From Pseudomonadota bacterium (lineage in GTDB: Bacteria; Pseudomonadota; Alphaproteobacteria; Rhizobiales; Xanthobacteraceae), in contig JAEWFG010000213.1 in NCBI GenBank assembly GCA_023388935.1, positions 1 through 29,615 on the forward strand: a DNA stretch of 29,615 nt, in the 5' to 3' direction. This document shows positions 23,755 to 29,615 of the stretch, in pieces. Within the stretch, counting starts at the first letter, position 1; every line of letters starts with the position of its first letter. The notes under the pieces are model-generated. The model saw only the letters and a list, made by a program, of their open reading frames with translations, was not told the DNA's origin and did no database searches. The position numbers were made by a program, and so were the translations under genes.

Positions 23755-24792
23755 TCATAGCCGGAAGAAGCCGCGTCGGGCGAACAGCGGCGCGGAAACG
23801 CTCGCCACCAGCAGCGGATCGCAATGCAATTCCTCGACGCGGCGAACTTCGCTGCTCGAGCCCATGATCAGCGGCACGCGCTGGTGCAGGTTTTGCGCAG
23901 CGAGATCGAGAATGCGCTCGCGCCCGGTCGAGGCGGATCCGCCGGCCTGCTCGATGATCATCGCCATCGGATGTGCCTCATAGGTGAGGCGCAGGCGGCC
24001 GTCGCCATAACCGGGGCGTGCGTCTGAGGGATAGAGGAACACGCCGCCACGGGTGAGGATTCGGTAGGCTTCCGCGACCAGCGAGCCGATCCAGCGCATG
24101 TTGAAATTGTGATCGGCGGGCCCTTCGACACCGGCAAGGCATTCGTCGATGAAGGCGCGCACCGGCAGATCCCAGTGACGGCGGTTGGAGGCGTTGATCG
24201 CGAACTCCTCGCACGTCTCGGATATCTGCACGTCGCTGCGCGCGAGGCGGAAGCAGCCAGCCTTGCGGTCAAGCGTGAAGACGTCGGCGCCATCGCCGAG
24301 CGTCAGCACCAGCGAGGTCTGCGGTCCGTAAGTGATGAACCCGGCGGCAAGCTGCGCCGAGCCGCGCTGATGGAAGGCGAGAGCGAGATCGTCCGGCGCG
24401 GGCAGGATCGAGAAGATCGTGCCGAGGGTCATGTTGATGTCGATGTTGGAGGAGCCGTCGAGCGGATCGATCGCGACGCAGATCTTTGCTTCACGATCTC
24501 CGATCTGCGGCTCGCGCATCTCCTCCGATGCAAGTGCCGCGATCGGCAGCTTGCTGAGGCAGCGGCGCAGGATCGCATCCGCCTGCACGTCGAGGTCGCG
24601 CTGGAGATCGCCGTCGCTGTTGCGACCGGTGGTCAGGCCCGACGCGTCCGCGAGATCTCCGGTACCGATAAGGTCGGCAATCTCGATCGCGGCCACCGCG
24701 ATGGCGTCGACTGCGGCCGCTACCGCCAGCGCGCCGGGGGCGGTCTCGGAATAACGTTGAAGGTGGTCGTCCAGCCTGAGTTGCCCGGTCAT
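23755..24792 (-). CDS. cbbF: Fructose-1,6-/sedoheptulose-1,7-bisphosphatase (class I)
   Basis: The 345-residue phosphatase removes the C1 phosphate from fructose and, in this operon type, sedoheptulose bisphosphate. The metal-binding core DPLDGSSNIDINMTLGTIFS is intact, as are ASEEMREP upstream and the substrate-binding segments NMRWIGSLVAEAYRIL, RGGVFLYPSD and LRLTYEAHPMAMIIEQAGG. I chose the ATG at 24792 (MTGQLRLDD), preceded by a purine-rich AAAGGGGATGG; the open frame continues upstream to 24864 but that part overlaps the promoter region. It is the first gene of the cbb operon and diverges from cbbR. Confidence 0.96.
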   Translation of the reverse strand: MTGQLRLDDHLQRYSETAPGALAVAAAVDAIAVAAIEIADLIGTGDLADASGLTTGRNSDGDLQRDLDVQADAILRRCLSKLPIAALASEEMREPQIGDREAKICVAIDPLDGSSNIDINMTLGTIFSILPAPDDLALAFHQRGSAQLAAGFITYGPQTSLVLTLGDGADVFTLDRKAGCFRLARSDVQISETCEEFAINASNRRHWDLPVRAFIDECLAGVEGPADHNFNMRWIGSLVAEAYRILTRGGVFLYPSDARPGYGDGRLRLTYEAHPMAMIIEQAGGSASTGRERILDLAAQNLHQRVPLIMGSSSEVRRVEELHCDPLLVASVSAPLFARRGFFRL

Positions 24793-24910
24793 CGCACCAT
24801 CCCCTTTGCTGGCGCCGCATCCAGTTCCCTCCCCGCTGGAGGTCGGTGCGGTCAGTCCCGGCACGATGAGATTGACAGGGTCGGCTTAATAAGGAAAATT
24901 TCTATTCATA
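24793..24910. promoter_or_regulatory. cbbF-cbbR intergenic control region
   Basis: The 118-base gap serves both directions. An AT-rich block at about 24885-24915, unlike its GC-rich surroundings, holds interrupted dyads (CTTAATAAG, GAAAATTTC, ATTCATAAT) of the sort bound by LysR-type CbbR. TTGACA (24872-24877) with AAAATT 17 bases later (24895-24900) is a likely promoter for cbbR. It would start transcription within a few bases of the ATG at 24911, which agrees with the absence of a ribosome binding site. The exact operator cannot be fixed by eye. Confidence 0.5.
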
Positions 24911-25885
24911 ATGAGTGCCAAAGATTTTTCTTATAACGGCTCCCGCCATGCGGCGACCCAGCTCCGGCATCTGACAATCCGGCAGCTCCGCTCGCTTGCG
25001 GCGCTCTCGGCCAAGGGCAGCGTCACGGCGGCGTCGAGCCAGCTCGGCCTGACCCAGCCTGCCGTGACCCAGCAGCTCCGGCAGCTTCAGGATCTCGCCG
25101 GCCTGCCGCTGGTGCAGCGAACCGGCGACGGCATGCTGCTGACGGAAGCGGGCAAAGAGGTGCTGGCGCTCGCCGAACGCGTCGAAGCTGCGATCATGGA
25201 CTGCGAGGGCGCACTCGATCTGCTCGCGGGGCGGACCGGCGGCACCGTGCATCTCGGCGCGGTCTCGACCGCAAAATATTTCGTACCGCACGCCATCGCG
25301 GCGTTCTCGAAGAGGCATCCGAAGATCGAGATCAAGCTCACCATCGGCAATCGCGAGGAGATCCGCGAGGCCATGCACGGCTACGACCTCGACTTCGCGG
25401 TGATGGGTCGGCCACCGGCCGACGTCAGCGTCGACGTGCGTCAGCTCGGGCGCAATCCGCACATCATCGTCGCGCGCAAGGGCCACTGGCTGGAGAAGGA
25501 TTCCGGCCTCAGCCTGACCGACCTCGTGCACGAGACCTTCCTCACCCGCGAGCCGGGATCGGGCACGCGCACGCTGATGGAGGGCATGTTCCAGAAGTCG
25601 GATCTCGAGCCGATCATCGGCATGGAGATGAGCAGCAACGAGACCATCAAGCAGGCAGTCATCGCCGGGCTCGGCATCGCCTTCATCTCGGCCCACACGG
25701 TCGCGCACGAGCTTGCCGAGGGCCGGCTCGTCGTGCTCGACGTCGCCGGCCTGCCGATCGTCCGGCAATGGTACGTGATCCGCCGCAGCGACAAGGTGCT
25801 GCTGCCGCCGGCGCAGGCGATGTTCGATTTCCTGGGCTCCGAGGGGGCGAACTATCTGCCCGATGTACCGGAACTCGGCGGATGA
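24911..25885 (+). CDS. cbbR: LysR-type regulator CbbR
   Basis: The 324-residue regulator should activate the divergent cbb operon in response to metabolites such as ribulose bisphosphate or NADPH. A winged helix-turn-helix lies at about residues 18-77 (LRSLAALSAKGSVTAASSQL, then GLTQPAVTQQLRQLQ), followed by the linker helix and a periplasmic-binding-protein-like effector domain from about residue 100 (GTVHLGAVSTAKYFVPHAIA ... FISAHTVAHELAEGRLVVLD). Position and sequence both fit CbbR. The ATG at 24911 has no ribosome binding site and may be translated from a nearly leaderless message. Confidence 0.95.
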   Translation: MSAKDFSYNGSRHAATQLRHLTIRQLRSLAALSAKGSVTAASSQLGLTQPAVTQQLRQLQDLAGLPLVQRTGDGMLLTEAGKEVLALAERVEAAIMDCEGALDLLAGRTGGTVHLGAVSTAKYFVPHAIAAFSKRHPKIEIKLTIGNREEIREAMHGYDLDFAVMGRPPADVSVDVRQLGRNPHIIVARKGHWLEKDSGLSLTDLVHETFLTREPGSGTRTLMEGMFQKSDLEPIIGMEMSSNETIKQAVIAGLGIAFISAHTVAHELAEGRLVVLDVAGLPIVRQWYVIRRSDKVLLPPAQAMFDFLGSEGANYLPDVPELGG

Positions 25886-25899
25886 TGGCTGGCTGACGC

Positions 25900-25992
25900 T
25901 CAGCTCATCAGCTTCATGGCAATCGTCGCCGCCAGAATGACGATGATCTGGAGCAGACGCTCCGTCGTGAAGATGCGGTTGAAGGTGGTCAT
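25900..25992 (-). CDS. Possible 30-residue membrane peptide
   Basis: The frame starts at the ATG at 25992 and reads MTTFNRIFTTERLLQIIVIL, then AATIAMKLMS, a single hydrophobic helix of about 17 residues with polar ends. Its ATG overlaps the TGA that ends another protein-like frame (ATGA), which suggests translational coupling, although that upstream frame has no start codon. No clear ribosome binding site is present. It could be a genuine small membrane protein convergent with cbbR, or a remnant. Confidence is low because the length is near the limit of chance. Confidence 0.35.
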   Translation of the reverse strand: MTTFNRIFTTERLLQIIVILAATIAMKLMS

Positions 25993-26160
25993 CGCTTGCC
26001 CCCGGCCGACGTGAAGAAGATCTCGATCGGCGGGTTGCTAGCATACGCGGTCGCCAGGGTAACTCCGTATTCGCCACGGCCTCTTCGGGCGGCGATGGCG
26101 CGGACGTCTGCGATTCCTTCGCGTGTTGTTGGCGCTGCTCGTCGTCGCTCCCGATGCTGC
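25990..26160 (-). pseudogene. Remnant of a coding frame without a start codon
   Basis: A minus-strand frame open from about 26160 ends in a protein-like stretch (GEYGVTLATAYASNPPIEIF, then FTSAGGKR) at a TGA overlapping the ATG at 25992. No ATG, GTG or TTG exists in the frame before the upstream TAG. The 3' part looks like the end of a decayed gene; the 5' part has lost coding character. I cannot name the family. Confidence 0.25.
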
Positions 26161-26172
26161 GATGGCTAACGA

Positions 26173-26370
26173 TCAGGCCGCGCGCGGGGCGGCCTGATCG
26201 CGGCGCGTCGCGAAATAGGCTTCCAGCTCCGACAGCGCCCGCGCTTCCCAATCCCTCGCCTGCTCCAGGAGCGACCAGCTCTGGCCTGGGCGGAATGCAG
26301 CGGTCTGGCGATAGAGCGATGCGATGCCGCGATAGCGGCGCACGTTCTCCAAGATGGCCTGGCCGTTCAT
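26173..26370 (-). CDS. Small conserved protein (65 aa), paralogue of the gene at 16221-16433
   Basis: The protein begins MNGQAILENVRRYRGIASLY and continues RQTAAFRPGQSWSLLEQARD, with a polar, Ala-rich end (RRDQAAPRAA). It shares the ENVRRYR-xxASLxRQ-AAxRPxQSW-LLxQA core with the protein at 16221-16433. The ATG at 26370 is chosen because GGGAG lies eight bases before it and the motif follows at once. Unlike its paralogue it has no GGAAC-type site upstream, so the two copies appear to be regulated differently. Role unknown. Confidence 0.75.
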   Translation of the reverse strand: MNGQAILENVRRYRGIASLYRQTAAFRPGQSWSLLEQARDWEARALSELEAYFATRRDQAAPRAA

Positions 26371-26508
26371 GTCCAAAAACTCCCTCGTCATTCCCGGGGG
26401 AGAAATTGCGGCCAAACCTTTTTCGAAAGGTTAGCGGCGCGCGGCAAGTGCGCGAATGGTTGCCGGACTGTTGCGTGAGCGCAACGCGTCCCTCCGCGCG
26501 CGGCTCGT

Positions 26509-26928
26509 TTATTGCGAATTCGTTGCCGTGCTCTCGCCCGAGGGCTTCAGCCCACCGCGGTTGATGATCGCCATCGTCTCGCGGCAGAGATCGGCAAGGC
26601 CGATCAGAAGCACGGCGAGCAGGAAGAACAGGTTGATGGAATCCGCATCGGCGCTGGTCAGCGGGCTTACCTCGAAGAAGGGCGGCATGAAGGCCCACCA
26701 CACCAGCGGAATGGTGAGCAGCGCGGTGAACGCCGCCGCCGGCACGCCTGCGAGAATGCCGACGACGAAGATGCTGGGCACAAACGCCGCGAAATAGAGC
26801 TTTGCGCCGAGCGCGACGCATATACCCTGAAGCCCAGCCGACGCTGCGACCAAGACAACTCCGAGCAGAAACGCCTGCCACGACCACGGTCGTACTCGCG
26901 GTACGCCATACAGTCCCGCACGCCTCAT
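26509..26928 (-). CDS. DUF4118-like integral membrane protein (139 aa)
   Basis: Four hydrophobic segments are visible: about residues 18-40 (WQAFLLGVVLVAASAGLQG), 44-62 (YFAAFVPSIFVVGILAGVP), 65-82 (AAFTALLTIPLVWWAFM) and 98-115 (SINLFFLLAVLLIGLADLC). The layout matches DUF4118, the membrane sensor part found in KdpD and many rhizobial histidine kinases, but here it stands alone without a kinase. It ends in a short polar tail. GGGGAGG precedes the ATG at 26928. It may be a free-standing membrane module or the leftover input domain of a kinase; no kinase fragment is seen next to it. Confidence 0.7.
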   Translation of the reverse strand: MRRAGLYGVPRVRPWSWQAFLLGVVLVAASAGLQGICVALGAKLYFAAFVPSIFVVGILAGVPAAAFTALLTIPLVWWAFMPPFFEVSPLTSADADSINLFFLLAVLLIGLADLCRETMAIINRGGLKPSGESTATNSQ

Positions 26929-27069
26929 AGGGCCTCCCCTGCCGCCTGTTTACCAGGTCCGGTTGCGACCAAAGTACTACAGGGGCATCGAAACCGCGAG
27001 GTGGAAATTGCACCGCTCGGGACATCGCATCAAAGGCTTGATTAACGGCCGCAGCGCACAATCGTACCG

Positions 27070-28263
27070 CTACTCGGTGGCTGCGTAGAGCAAGCCCGCG
27101 ACGGGCATGGCGAGGCCAATGGCCGATGCGAGCATCCAGCCTCCTTCCGCGAAGGCCCAGGCGCCGAGCGCGGAGCCGGCCGCGCCCGCGGCGAAGAAGG
27201 TTGCCATATAGAGGCCATTGAGGCGGCTGCGGTGCTCGTGCCCAAGCACGAAGATCGCGCGGAAGCCGAGCACGACATTGCCCTGCACGCCGATATCGAT
27301 CGCGATCGCGGCCACGACCAGACAGGCGAGGTTCAGCGTCGACCCGGCCTCGCCGATATGCGTCACGAGGAAGCCGACAGCCGCGAGCAGCATCGCGACC
27401 AGGGTCGCAAGGCGGCTATGGCCGCGGTCGGCGAGCCGTCCGGCGATCGGGGCCGCGAACACGCCGGCGACACCGGCGAGCGCGAACAGCGCGATGCCGC
27501 GCTGGGAAAGGCCGAATTCGCTGGCGAGCTGGAGTGGGGCCACCGTCCAGAACAGAGTGAAGGCGCCGAACAGGCTCGCCTGGTAGAGCGCGCGGCGCCG
27601 GAGCAGCGGCGTGGTCCGAGCCAGATGCGGCATCGACAGCAGCAGCGTGCCATAGTGCATGCGCGCAACAGGCTTGCGCTTCGGCAGCGTCATCCACAGC
27701 ACGGTCGCGAGCACGATCATCAGTGCGGCCGAGCAGAAAAACACCGCCTGCCACGACAGCGCCGCGGTGACGAAGCTCGACACCGGCCGCGCCAGCATGA
27801 TGCCGAGCATCAATCCGGTCGAGACGTTGCCGACGACGCGGCCGCGGATGGCTTCCGGCGCAAGATGCGCCGCATAGGGAATGATGATCTGCACCGCGAC
27901 CGAGCCGAGCCCGATGAACAGCGCGGCAATCAGGAACGGCAGCGCGTGGGTGGCGAACGTGGCGGCGAGCAGCGCCGCGGCGCCGAGCGTGATGACGGAG
28001 CAGATCAGGACGCGGTTCTCGACGAGATCGCCGAGCGGCACGATGAAGAGAAGCCCTACGCCGTACCCGATCTGCGTCATGGTCACGATCAGCCCGGCCG
28101 CTTCATGCGACAGGCCGAGCGCGGCGCTGATCGGGGCAATCAGCGGCTGGGCGTAATAGATGTTGGCGGCGACCATGCCACAAGCCGCGGCCAGCACGAT
28201 AGTCAGTCGCTGCGACACCGCATCCGGCCCGGGCGCGGTCTCGATCGTGGCATTCATCGTCAT
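27070..28263 (-). CDS. MFS transporter, drug/solute efflux type
   Basis: The 397-residue protein has about 12 hydrophobic segments and the family layout: a first helix followed by YYAQPLIAPISAALGL, the A-loop signature region GLLFIVPLGDLVENRVLI, and a central basic loop (TLPKRKPVARMHYG). The second half has APIAGRLADRGHSRLATL, the repeat of that signature. This resembles the YgaY/arabinose-efflux-like group of proton-driven exporters; the substrate cannot be told. The ATG at 28263 or the one two codons later may be used. It lies 53 bases after the tetR gene, with a palindrome in the gap, so it is probably the target of that repressor. Confidence 0.93.
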   Translation of the reverse strand: MTMNATIETAPGPDAVSQRLTIVLAAACGMVAANIYYAQPLIAPISAALGLSHEAAGLIVTMTQIGYGVGLLFIVPLGDLVENRVLICSVITLGAAALLAATFATHALPFLIAALFIGLGSVAVQIIIPYAAHLAPEAIRGRVVGNVSTGLMLGIMLARPVSSFVTAALSWQAVFFCSAALMIVLATVLWMTLPKRKPVARMHYGTLLLSMPHLARTTPLLRRRALYQASLFGAFTLFWTVAPLQLASEFGLSQRGIALFALAGVAGVFAAPIAGRLADRGHSRLATLVAMLLAAVGFLVTHIGEAGSTLNLACLVVAAIAIDIGVQGNVVLGFRAIFVLGHEHRSRLNGLYMATFFAAGAAGSALGAWAFAEGGWMLASAIGLAMPVAGLLYAATE

Positions 28264-28285
28264 TACACACAGTCTCCGAAAGATC

Positions 28286-28301
28286 GGGAACGATCATTCC
28301 C
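28286..28301. promoter_or_regulatory. Candidate TetR operator before the MFS gene
   Basis: GGGAACGATCATTCCC is an inverted repeat of GGGAA/TTCCC half sites between tetR and the MFS gene, 22 bases before the transporter start. A related sequence (12 of 16 bases the same) lies just upstream of tetR. Confidence 0.55.
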
Positions 28302-28316
28302 TAATAAGACAAGAAT

Positions 28317-28937
28317 TCAGGCAAGCAGTTTCATCGCAACGCCGACCAGGCGCTTGCCGTCGACCGGCAGGCGCGCCTTGCCGGCGACGCGCAACCCCAG
28401 CGTGATGCAGATCATCAGCCGCGCGGTGTCGTCGGCTGCGACATGGGGGGGAATCGAGCCGTCGGCCTGCCCCTCGCGAATGAGACCGGCGATGAAGGTT
28501 TCGTTGGTCTTGAGCTGGGCGTTGACGCGGGCGTCGACCGCCGGGTCGAGCGCGGACAGTTCAACCGCGCTGCCGACCACGAGGCAGCCGCGCCGCCCTT
28601 CGCTGCCCTGGGAATGCTCGACATAAGAGAGCAGCACGTTGCGCAGGCGCTCGCGACCATTGATCCCGCATGCAGCCGCGTTGCGGGTCCCCGCCTCGCG
28701 GAGCGCCGTGTAGCGCTCGAAGGCTGCCAGGAATACGGCATGCTTGTCCCGGAACGCCTTGTAGACGCTGCCGGTGGCAAGCCGCATCGCCGCGGTCAGA
28801 TCCCCGATCGAGGTCGCATGATAGCCGCGCTCGCGAAACACGCGCACGGCCCTGTCCAGCGCGGTATCCATGTCGAATTCCCGGGGGCGGCCGGGCGGGC
28901 GGGCGGCGGGCTGGGAGCGGCGGACGGATTTTTGCAT
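28317..28937 (-). CDS. TetR/AcrR-family transcriptional repressor
   Basis: The 206-residue protein has a basic N-terminal extension (RRSQPAARPPGRPREFDMDT) and then the TetR helix-turn-helix at about residues 27-70: RVFRERGYHATSIGDLTAAM followed by GSVYKAFRDKHAVF. The C-terminal ligand-binding domain (about 80-200) carries GRRGCLVVGSAVEL, a segment seen in the YcdC/TetR_C_16-like branch. It is followed in the same direction by the MFS gene, the usual arrangement for a repressor and its efflux pump. It probably also represses itself through the site at 28950-28965. Confidence 0.93.
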   Translation of the reverse strand: MQKSVRRSQPAARPPGRPREFDMDTALDRAVRVFRERGYHATSIGDLTAAMRLATGSVYKAFRDKHAVFLAAFERYTALREAGTRNAAACGINGRERLRNVLLSYVEHSQGSEGRRGCLVVGSAVELSALDPAVDARVNAQLKTNETFIAGLIREGQADGSIPPHVAADDTARLMICITLGLRVAGKARLPVDGKRLVGVAMKLLA

Positions 28938-28949
28938 TGCGGGACAATA

Positions 28950-28965
28950 GAGAATGAATGTTTCC
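28950..28965. promoter_or_regulatory. Candidate TetR autoregulatory operator
   Basis: The minus strand reads GGAAACATTCATTCTC, matching the palindrome at 28286-28301 at 12 of 16 positions. The shared flank (CCTAAT on the plus strand) also follows both sites. It lies 13 bases upstream of the tetR start. Confidence 0.5.
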
Positions 28966-29027
28966 TAATCAAGGCACTTGTGAATGAGGTTGGATAAGGC
29001 TCGGCAAATGGTGGCAACACCATCAAC

Positions 29028-29194
29028 TCTCGTGTCCCGGACGCGCAGCAACGCCTATTAGCGTTGCTGCGCAGAGCCGGGACCCACGCCTCAGGGATGC
29101 TCTCGGAGACATGGGCCCCGGCTCTGCAGCGCACCGCCGAAGTGGACGATGCTTCGCATCGCCAGGAGCGCCGCGCTGCGTCCGGGGCACGAGA
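29028..29194. repeat. Long nested inverted repeat (about 167 bases)
   Basis: The outer arms are 29028-29049 (TCTCGTGTCCCGGACGCGCA) and 29173-29194 (GCGTCCGGGGCACGAGA at the end). Inside are a second arm pair (GCAGAGCCGGGACCCA and TGGGCCCCGGCTCTGC) and a small palindrome, GCAGCAACGC...GCGTTGCTGC at 29046-29071. It resembles the dispersed hairpin elements common between genes in Bradyrhizobium. No gene is seen in it. Confidence 0.7.
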
Positions 29195-29222
29195 TGGGAG
29201 TGTGTCGCTCGCTGCTTCCACA

Positions 29223-29304
29223 CCGTCGTTGCGAGCGCAGCGAAGCAATCCAGAGTCCGGCCGCGGTGACAATCTAGATTGCTTCGCTGTGCTCGCAATG
29301 ACGG
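29223..29304. repeat. Inverted repeat, 28-base arms
   Basis: The arms at 29223-29250 (begins CCGTCGTTGCGAGCGCAGCG) and 29277-29304 (ends GTGCTCGCAATGACGG) pair with only two mismatches around a 26-base centre. This sequence type (TCATTGCGAGCGCAGCGAAGC) recurs in many Bradyrhizobium intergenic regions, as I recall. Confidence 0.8.
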
Positions 29305-29425
29305 AGCCAAGGGCGTCATCGTAATTCATCCAAGGCACCTCTCGACTGATAGACACGCCTCCGCGGCCTCGCGGCTGATTTCACCCGAGCTTTGCTTCGT
29401 CGCTCCACCCTCTTGAGCCAAGAGG

Positions 29426-29537
29426 GCGCAGGGAAGGCCGGGTGCCGGCGGCACCCGCGGTCCGCTGCGCGAAAGGTAGCGCAAAAAGACCGCACAGCAG
29501 CATACAGGTGAAGCCCAACACACGGCCTTCCCTGCGC
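29426..29537. repeat. Inverted repeat flanking a short structured centre
   Basis: GCGCAGGGAAGGCCG (29426-29440) is the exact reverse complement of CGGCCTTCCCTGCGC (29523-29537). Between them lie a small hairpin (GGTGCCGGCGGCACC, 29441-29455) and a non-coding stretch. The flank to the window end (GAGCCGAATTCGTTCTGGCC) looks like part of the same dispersed element. Confidence 0.75.
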
Positions 29538-29615
29538 GATGGTTTGACGGCTTATGCCGCGCTCTCCCGGGAGCCGAATTCGTTCTGGCCTCCCTCGCCC
29601 CGCGAATTGACGATG

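Larger units (their letters stand above)
28966..29615. other. Gene-free region of dispersed repeats
   Basis: This stretch of about 650 bases after tetR holds three inverted-repeat elements in succession and no reading frame with coding character. The open frames present are artefacts of the GC-rich palindromes. It continues beyond the window end. Confidence 0.7.

Noticed and set aside
26415..26432. Hairpin AACCTTT-TTCG-AAAGGTT as a terminator
   Set aside because: It lies in the leader of the gene starting at 26370 and has no T run on either side; it may be a leader structure, but there is no support for termination.
24902..27061. Minus-strand open frame of 719 codons
   Set aside because: It runs antisense to cbbR and across several small genes; no domain is recognisable. 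Only the short segment near 26000 has protein character, in a different frame.
27232..28626. Plus-strand open frame of 464 codons
   Set aside because: Antisense shadow of the MFS and tetR genes with a composition (Arg, Gln, Glu, His) typical of such frames.
29326..29523. Minus-strand 65-residue open frame
   Set aside because: It spans part of a dispersed inverted repeat and a structured centre; the composition is that of repeat DNA.

Overview
The window looks like a chromosomal stretch of a Bradyrhizobium-type alphaproteobacterium. The evidence is high GC content with strong GC3 bias, a complete red-type (form IC) Calvin cycle operon in the order cbbF-P-T-A-L-S-X with a divergent cbbR, many small conserved genes of the kind seen in Bradyrhizobiaceae, and hairpin repeats typical of that genus. 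The assignment rests on recognition, not on a database search.

Layout. (1) 1-2458: an IS630-family transposase gene, a small gene it seems to have clipped, a 43-residue membrane peptide, a small conserved gene, and a frameshifted DUF4142 gene. (2) 2593-10558: a signalling operon with a giant soluble hybrid histidine kinase (2098 aa; eleven tandem 92-residue HAMP units, GAF, HisKA, HATPase, three receivers) followed 14 bases later by a REC-PAS-HWE kinase. (3) 10555-13345: a cluster of small stress-type genes, including a two-TM protein, a secreted peptide, a DUF3072-like protein, a lysine-rich DUF6496 protein and a conserved periplasmic protein. (4) 13568-16433: a Do/HtrA protease, a tandem universal stress protein under a FixK/FNR-like box, and a small conserved gene. 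(5) 16618-25885: the cbb operon on the minus strand and cbbR on the plus strand. Its last gene, cbbE, survives only as a short 5' stub overlapping the end of cbbX. (6) 25900-28937: small genes, a DUF4118-type membrane protein, and a tetR-MFS pair. (7) 28938-29615: noncoding DNA made largely of inverted-repeat elements.

Regulation visible in the sequence. Five sites share the exact form GGAAC-N18-TT, as expected for the alphaproteobacterial general stress sigma factor (EcfG/RpoE2). They precede the giant kinase operon, the two-TM gene, the secreted peptide, the DUF6496 gene and the small gene at 16221-16433. HWE-family kinases are known upstream inputs to the PhyR/EcfG pathway, so the signalling operon may both respond to and feed the general stress response. 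A perfect alphaproteobacterial LexA box (GAAC-N7-GAAC) lies at 12337-12351, between two divergent small genes and inside the spacers of both predicted promoters. A FixK/FNR-like box precedes the usp gene, two similar palindromes precede tetR and the MFS gene, and a hairpin with a U-rich tail separates cbbS from cbbX.

The cbb genes together supply fructose/sedoheptulose bisphosphatase, phosphoribulokinase, transketolase, aldolase, RuBisCO and its activase. A full-length ribulose-phosphate epimerase would have to come from elsewhere in the genome.
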